This document shows, one piece after another, positions 59,901 through 64,000 of a stretch of 64,000 nucleotides of DNA. How positions within the stretch are numbered: the stretch's first letter is position 1; each line of letters opens with the position of its first letter. Source of the DNA: Pontederia crassipes. Its lineage: Eukaryota > Streptophyta > Magnoliopsida > Commelinales > Pontederiaceae. Made by a program: the position numbers and the translations under genes. A model generated the notes under the pieces. That model did not search any database and had not been told where the DNA came from. It saw only the letters and a list, made by a program, of their open reading frames with translations. Location: contig CM060183.1 in assembly GCA_030549335.1 (NCBI GenBank), positions 36,764,768-36,828,767 on the forward strand. Reading direction: 5' to 3'.

Positions 59901-59944
59901 CCTCTGGCCTTCTTTCCGATCTCAGCGTACAAACCAGGACCCAT
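54000..59944 (-). CDS. VDAC: Mitochondrial outer-membrane porin (VDAC)
   Basis: VDAC forms the beta-barrel channel for metabolites across the mitochondrial outer membrane. Exons (minus): 59944-59902, 59793-59726, 55181-55071, 54861-54772, 54660-54452, 54306-54000. All junctions are GT-AG and join into 275 residues, the normal plant VDAC length. Recognisable parts are the N-terminal helix [35 protein letters not shown], the conserved [18 protein letters not shown] with the GLK motif, [49 protein letters not shown] and C-terminus [10 protein letters not shown]. There is no transit peptide, as expected. Intron 2 is 4,544 bp and holds two RTE insertions and a solo Copia LTR; the other introns are 108-209 bp. 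The frame is intact. Confidence 0.96.
55817..55903 (-). mobile_element. 55-bp RTE micro-insertion with 16-bp target duplication
   Basis: The insert 55833-55887 is a (CAA)n run followed by AAGCCTTATCCCACTAGGTG and GGGTCGGCT, the last ~50 bp of the RTE family on the minus strand. GAATAAATTAGATCCA flanks it exactly at 55817-55832 and 55888-55903. This is an extremely 5'-truncated retrotransposition event in VDAC intron 2. Confidence 0.9.
55934..58255 (-). mobile_element. 5'-truncated RTE LINE in VDAC intron 2
   Basis: The insert 55952-58237 is flanked by an 18-bp duplication CCAAAATCATTAAGTATA (55934-55951 and 58238-58255). On the minus strand it runs from mid-endonuclease (matching about 25382 of the full copy) to the (TTG)n tail. 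Coding pieces at 58105-57842, 57849-57070, 57073-56804, 56756-56511 and 56527-55979 correspond in order to the endonuclease end, linker, RT fingers/palm, the [12 protein letters not shown] catalytic region and the C-terminus. Small indels split the frame. It lies in the same orientation as VDAC. Confidence 0.92.
58296..59502 (+). mobile_element. Solo LTR of a Copia-type retrotransposon in VDAC intron 2
   Basis: The LTR 58301-59497 (1,197 bp) begins TGTTGGATC and ends TGGGATCCTACA, imperfect inverted termini typical of plant Copia LTRs, preceded by the usual CACCCCCCTCCCTCTTGGTG near its end. ACAAA flanks it exactly (58296-58300 and 59498-59502). A TATA box CTATAAAAGG lies near 58911-58920. 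U3 contains a cluster of GGTCGACC-like palindromes (58555-58835). There is no internal region, so it is a solo LTR. Confidence 0.92.
58555..58835. repeat. Cluster of CGGTCGACCG-like palindromes in the Copia solo LTR
   Basis: Words such as CCGATCGAGA, GATCGACCGATC, CCGGTCGAC, CCGGCCGACCGATC, CCGGTCGACCGACC and GATCGACCGGCC occur roughly every 20-50 bp directly upstream of the LTR TATA box. The pattern resembles the cluster in the gypsy LTRs, although the elements belong to different superfamilies. Confidence 0.75.
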
Positions 59945-61100
59945 CTTTCCAAAGTTTAAATCCAACTGATAGTGCCCTTTTCACACCTGTTTCTATTTTA
60001 ATAGTGCAAGAGGCATTGGGATAATGCTTCTGTTAGTGTGGTTCCATAGATATGAATTCCAGCTGATTAAAAACTCTTGTATTTATATAAGAAACAATGG
60101 ATTCAAATAAGAAAATGATCAAGCAAAACATTTTCACAAATGCATTAAGTTCAATTACTGCATGTAAAAATTCACATCGCATAACTGCAAGATAAGAAAA
60201 CCATTTCAGTATGCATGCGTTTTCACATGATACATGTGAAAACTGGTTACCAATTTTGGATGCTTCTCTTGAAATGAGACAGTATCAATGCGCATTATCA
60301 GTAAAACACTCCCCATAATTTTCTATCCAACAGGACCATCACAATCCCACCCTTCCAAAAATATTCGAACAAAACCTAACGGTAACAGAAGCATAATTCC
60401 CATGTCTAAGACCATGGGCATCCCTAATGCTAAAATAGACAACGGTTTAACCATTGAACGAACTAGCATGTCGTTGACACGTTTCCATCAGTGCGAAAAT
60501 GTTGGAAGATTCCCCAAATAGTGCTTAAAGACTTGAAACAAATGCGCAACAACCCAGTGACGCGAGAAAAATATAACACAAAATTATCGTTTTTTCGGTC
60601 GACGTTGATTTCAACATCTCAAGGAGCAAAATCTTATCGAGATCCAAGACATGGGCAGTATAAGAGGTACTGGGATTTTCTTTTTCGTTTACAAATTCCA
60701 AGTGACAGAAATTTTTTGTTTTGTTTTGTGAGATTTTCTTGAAAGCTGCTTCGATTTGAAGCTGTGGAAGCACTAATGGATTGGTATCTAGGGTTTAATC
60801 AAGGGTTGCGGTTCCTTTGTTGAAGCATAGGAAAGTAACTATTCACACGAATAAAAATCGAAGAACAGAAACGAGCGAATCTTACTCTTTGATACCGAAC
60901 TTTCAAGCGCTAAAAACCTCTAGAAATCGTAGAATTTGGCGACAGTGAGGAGGAGGAAAGTGTAGGAATTATCACCTCGCGAGATGGCGTCCAAGAGAAC
61001 CGCAGCGGCTGCTATGAAATGAACCCTCGTGGCGACGCAGCGAAAGGACGTGTGGCAAACGGAGAAGATATATAAATAATTCAAAGAAGAGCTTTGAGAT
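59945..61100 (-). promoter_or_regulatory. VDAC 5' leader with a probable leader intron, and promoter
   Basis: Directly upstream of the start codon is an AG acceptor (AAACAG before 59986), and at 60976 the minus strand reads GCGAG followed by GTGATA, a good donor. A leader intron of about 1 kb (60975-59987) is therefore likely, with a short first noncoding exon near 60976-61050. A TATA-like stretch (TTTATATATC on the minus strand) lies at about 61066-61075. This model is inferred from splice signals only. Confidence 0.4.
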
Positions 61101-62325
61101 TCGTGAAGCATCCGAAGGAACCCACCCCTCAACTTGGTTCACGATTTAGCCATTAAAGATTTTAAAACTAATGCGAGTGAGAGTCGTGGAGTAGATAGCA
61201 GCTTGTTTAAGCAAATGTCTTTTTTCGAATGTAAAAAATTTTTGTTAAAAATTTTATTAAAATAGTCGATAATAAATTTAAATTTTAATTCATGATCAAT
61301 ATGCATAACTCTTAACGCATATTATTTAGTGAAAAATAATTTTTCACATTAAGAAAATTGATTAGTATTCTATGAAAGAAAATTATTAAAAGAGCCCAAT
61401 GCCCAATTATAATTATATTCTGTAAAAACTAATCAAATGCGAACATTACACGCCAATTTACTTCCAATTATATTATTCCTCGACGAGTGCAAAGTACATT
61501 TAGTAACGTTTATTGATCGATGCATCGATATTTAATTAGTTACGAATAGTGCTCCGCTCGAACAACTATTCGGTGGAGTTGAACTTAAAAGAAATTGCAT
61601 GTAGAGTAATTGGTCATTAACCAGAAGACTCAAAATTAAATTACTTAGTGTGCCATCTTAATTTGCAAGGCTGGGAGAATATAAAACAAGTTGTTTCATT
61701 AGAAGCTCAGCATCTTAACTTTAGAAGGATAAATAGAAGGCAATTGGCAGTCATGATCATGACTATTGTATGTATTGATATATTAACTTTAAGATATTTA
61801 GATATTGATACTTGGAATTTTTTAAATTTTAGATATTAATAATAATCCATGATAAAGAGAACAGAGACAAGATTACGGACACAAACAAGTTGATTGTTGT
61901 CCATAATCTATTATGCATCCATCTTTGGGTTGTACTAAATCAACAAACTAATTTAACAATAAAGCACTAATTTTCTTTCTAAATAAAAATAATAAGTTTT
62001 CGTTTGATGAATGATTGTAATGTCATATTTTGAATGGATTGAAGAAAAAAAAAGTGAAATACGTTGGTGTATTTTGTGAAAAAAAATGTATCCGTTGTAT
62101 TAAATACAAACAAACAAATTAATTAATTAATTAAATTAATGTTGTGAAGCCCATGAGGCCCAGCCCAACTTTCAAACCCGGTCCAATTTCATATTTGTGC
62201 CTTTTTTTGGGAATTGGATGTCGTCATACTTCACATCCGCATCGGTCATCGCTGTTCAACGGAATCTCGCACAACCCCAAAAATCAAAATAATAAAAATG
62301 AAGACGGTCGTCGGGTTGTTTTGCG
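61101..62325. promoter_or_regulatory. Intergenic region between divergent VDAC and F-box genes
   Basis: The region is AT-rich, with a TTAATTAATTAATTAA run near 62118-62133. It separates two genes transcribed away from each other and probably holds both promoters. A 5' leader of the F-box gene likely begins within about 62150-62325. No other gene was recognised. Confidence 0.35.
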
Positions 62326-62744
62326 ATGAGGCCGCCGGAAGCCAAACGCGACACGGACGATGGCGACCGCGACGGCGATGGCCAGGAGTGCGACGGCCGC
62401 CTGCCTCCGGCCCTCGGAGTTCCGGCGCATCTCATGGCCCGCGTCTTCTCCCAGCTCGACTGCGTCGATCTCCTCAACTGCTCTATCGTATGCAAGTGAG
62501 TGGTCTCCATCTTTCCCATCGTAATCCGATGCCAGTCGCGCGCCATCGCCTGCTTTTGACGTTTGTTCAAATGCGTTGTTGATTGAAAGATGTTGACCTT
62601 CTGATGGACTTTGCAGGCAGTGGTACAGGGATTGCGCCGAGCTCAGGGAGGCTTGGAAGAGCGAATACTTTGAAGCGTGGAACCTCTACGGGTTTTTCAT
62701 CAAGAGGGAAACCCATCCCCCATCCTCTACTTGCTCCATAAGAG
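62326..62744 (+). CDS. F-box protein, first two exons (gene continues beyond 62744)
   Basis: Exon 1 (62326-62495) and exon 2 (62617-62744) are joined by a GTGAGT donor and a TTTGCAG acceptor and give 99 codons plus one base. An acidic start (RDTDDGDRDGDGQECDGRLP) leads into an F-box: PAHLMARVFSQLDCVDLLNC, SIVCKQWYRDCAELREAWK. F-box proteins bridge substrates to SKP1-CUL1 ubiquitin ligases. After the box come EYFEAWNLYGFFIKRETHPP and a donor AGAG/GTGCGC. The following exons and substrate-binding domain were not found before the window end, so the subfamily is unknown. The start is the first ATG after a GC-rich leader. Confidence 0.75.
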
Positions 62745-64000
62745 GTGCGCATAGCTGGTGCCCTTAGCTGCCTCTTGTTACGTTGTCGTTCGATCCTTAT
62801 GCGATGTCGCACAACCGCGCAACGAGAACAATCGAGTGAATTCGTCTTCCATCCAAGCAGGGAGCGTTTTCAAAAAATAAGGCGAATGCTGTTCAACTGC
62901 GAACTCTGTGTATATATATTGTTTATTTAAACATTTGCGAGCTTTCGACTTGCTGCTTTGTTTATACAAGATAATCTATATAAACTGGAAACAACAATTG
63001 TTTGTCTTAATCTAAGAAACATAGTGGTGTGGAAATGCTATTTAACGAATTATAACTTCCCAAAAATTTTCATTATATCGTGTCACATTTTCTAGGAAAC
63101 ACTCAGAATTCTTGATTTATCTATATACCTGAATTGAGCTATCTTGAATATCCGTGCATCGTGTATGCTGGTTTAAGAGATTTCTACTCTCGATTGTATT
63201 GAACTCTTTAATATCCGTGCATCTCTTTTTATTTAATTATTTTTTGGGGCAATAGTGAACATCTATGCATCTTTGATGCTGGAAATTTTGGTCTGCACAT
63301 CAGTTTCATATGTAACATGTTTATTTTTTTTTGTTTGCTTAACAAGTTACTGTTTTCTTGTGCTGTTATTACATTTTCCTGCTCTTATTGACCCGCAAAT
63401 TAAACTTTTATGTTGGTTTCCCAATTTCTCATTCTTTTGGGTCATGACAGTTCATGATTGATCTTGTCAGAACAAAACTGCAATAGGATGTTTTAGTGAT
63501 TGATTATTGTCTTTTGACCTAAAACTTAATGGCATCACTGAAGTTCAGCTTGATGACTACTTGAGTTTATATATATGCAAGATACACAATCTGCATCCTT
63601 GACAGACAGAATTTTACTGCCTCATATTAACAAAGTTGCTTGGTTGCTTCCTTATCCCTATATCTGAGGAATTAGTCCTCCAAGACAATGTAAACCGTGG
63701 CATTGAAAACCCTTGCATTTGCATCTTTGACACTTGAAATTCATGCCCTCATAATTTGTACTAAGAACTGTTTATTCTCCTTTTTTTTTTTTGAAAATCT
63801 GTACAAACAACAATGTAAATTGTTGAATATTTTAAAATTTTCTTATGATCTAAATACTGTATGCATGCTAGCGTGCTTAGAATAATCAATTTTCTTTAGC
63901 TATTATCTTGTAAAATCGAAATGGAACAAAAAGTAAAACTGTTGTGTCTATCCATGCGGATGTGATGTGTGCTCTCACAAAAGGATAGTTCTTTTATTTA
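62745..64000 (+). other. Probable intron of the F-box gene
   Basis: T-rich DNA without a recognised exon follows the donor at 62745. A third exon in the required phase was not found, so the intron likely runs past the window end. No transposon with clear borders was seen. Confidence 0.4.

Noticed and set aside
60979-61050. Firm VDAC transcription start
   Set aside because: Splice signals suggest a leader exon, but no sequence feature fixes the start, and the TATA-like stretch reads equally well on the other strand.

Overview
This is a window of plant nuclear DNA. It carries split genes with GT-AG and GC-AG introns, a nuclear-type tRNA-Pro gene, and many plant transposable elements: a Ty3/gypsy chromovirus, a Copia-type solo LTR, RTE and L1 LINEs, a hAT MITE and other inverted-repeat elements. 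The SSRP1 and isochorismate synthase proteins look like those of a non-grass monocot. That placement is inferred from remembered family sequences, not from a search.

Layout. 1-3159: AT-rich DNA with a degenerate repeat field and one tRNA-Pro(UGG)-like gene. 3160-13134: a 9,871-bp Ty3/gypsy chromovirus (3256-13126, minus strand) with both LTRs, a PBS and an AGATC target duplication; it splits a small coding exon for a membrane-anchored C-terminus. 14699-20122: a complete 15-exon isochorismate synthase gene (minus), the step from chorismate toward salicylate and phylloquinone. 20827-41799: a complete 16-exon SSRP1 gene (FACT histone chaperone subunit, minus), stretched to 21 kb by two very large introns. 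Intron 14 holds a near-intact RTE LINE and a decayed approximately 0.5-kb repeat array. Intron 3 holds a decayed L1 LINE (itself hit by a hAT MITE) and a deletion derivative of the RTE. 41800-53999: an intergenic island of solo LTR, MITEs, LINE fragment and low-complexity DNA. 54000-59944: a complete 6-exon VDAC porin gene (minus), whose intron 2 carries two RTE insertions and a solo Copia LTR. 62326 to the window end: the first two exons of an F-box protein gene (plus), head to head with VDAC.

The host genes are unrelated housekeeping or metabolic genes (plastid isochorismate synthesis, nuclear chromatin remodelling, mitochondrial outer-membrane transport, probable ubiquitin-ligase adaptor); no operon-like logic is expected. 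All three complete host genes have intact reading frames across their inferred splice sites despite heavy intron loading. No clearly new molecular system was found. The strongest unexplained signals are clustered CGGTCGACCG-type palindromes in LTRs of two unrelated superfamilies, template-switch structures in an RTE derivative, a 55-bp RTE micro-insertion with a 16-bp duplication, and two GC-AG introns in one gene.
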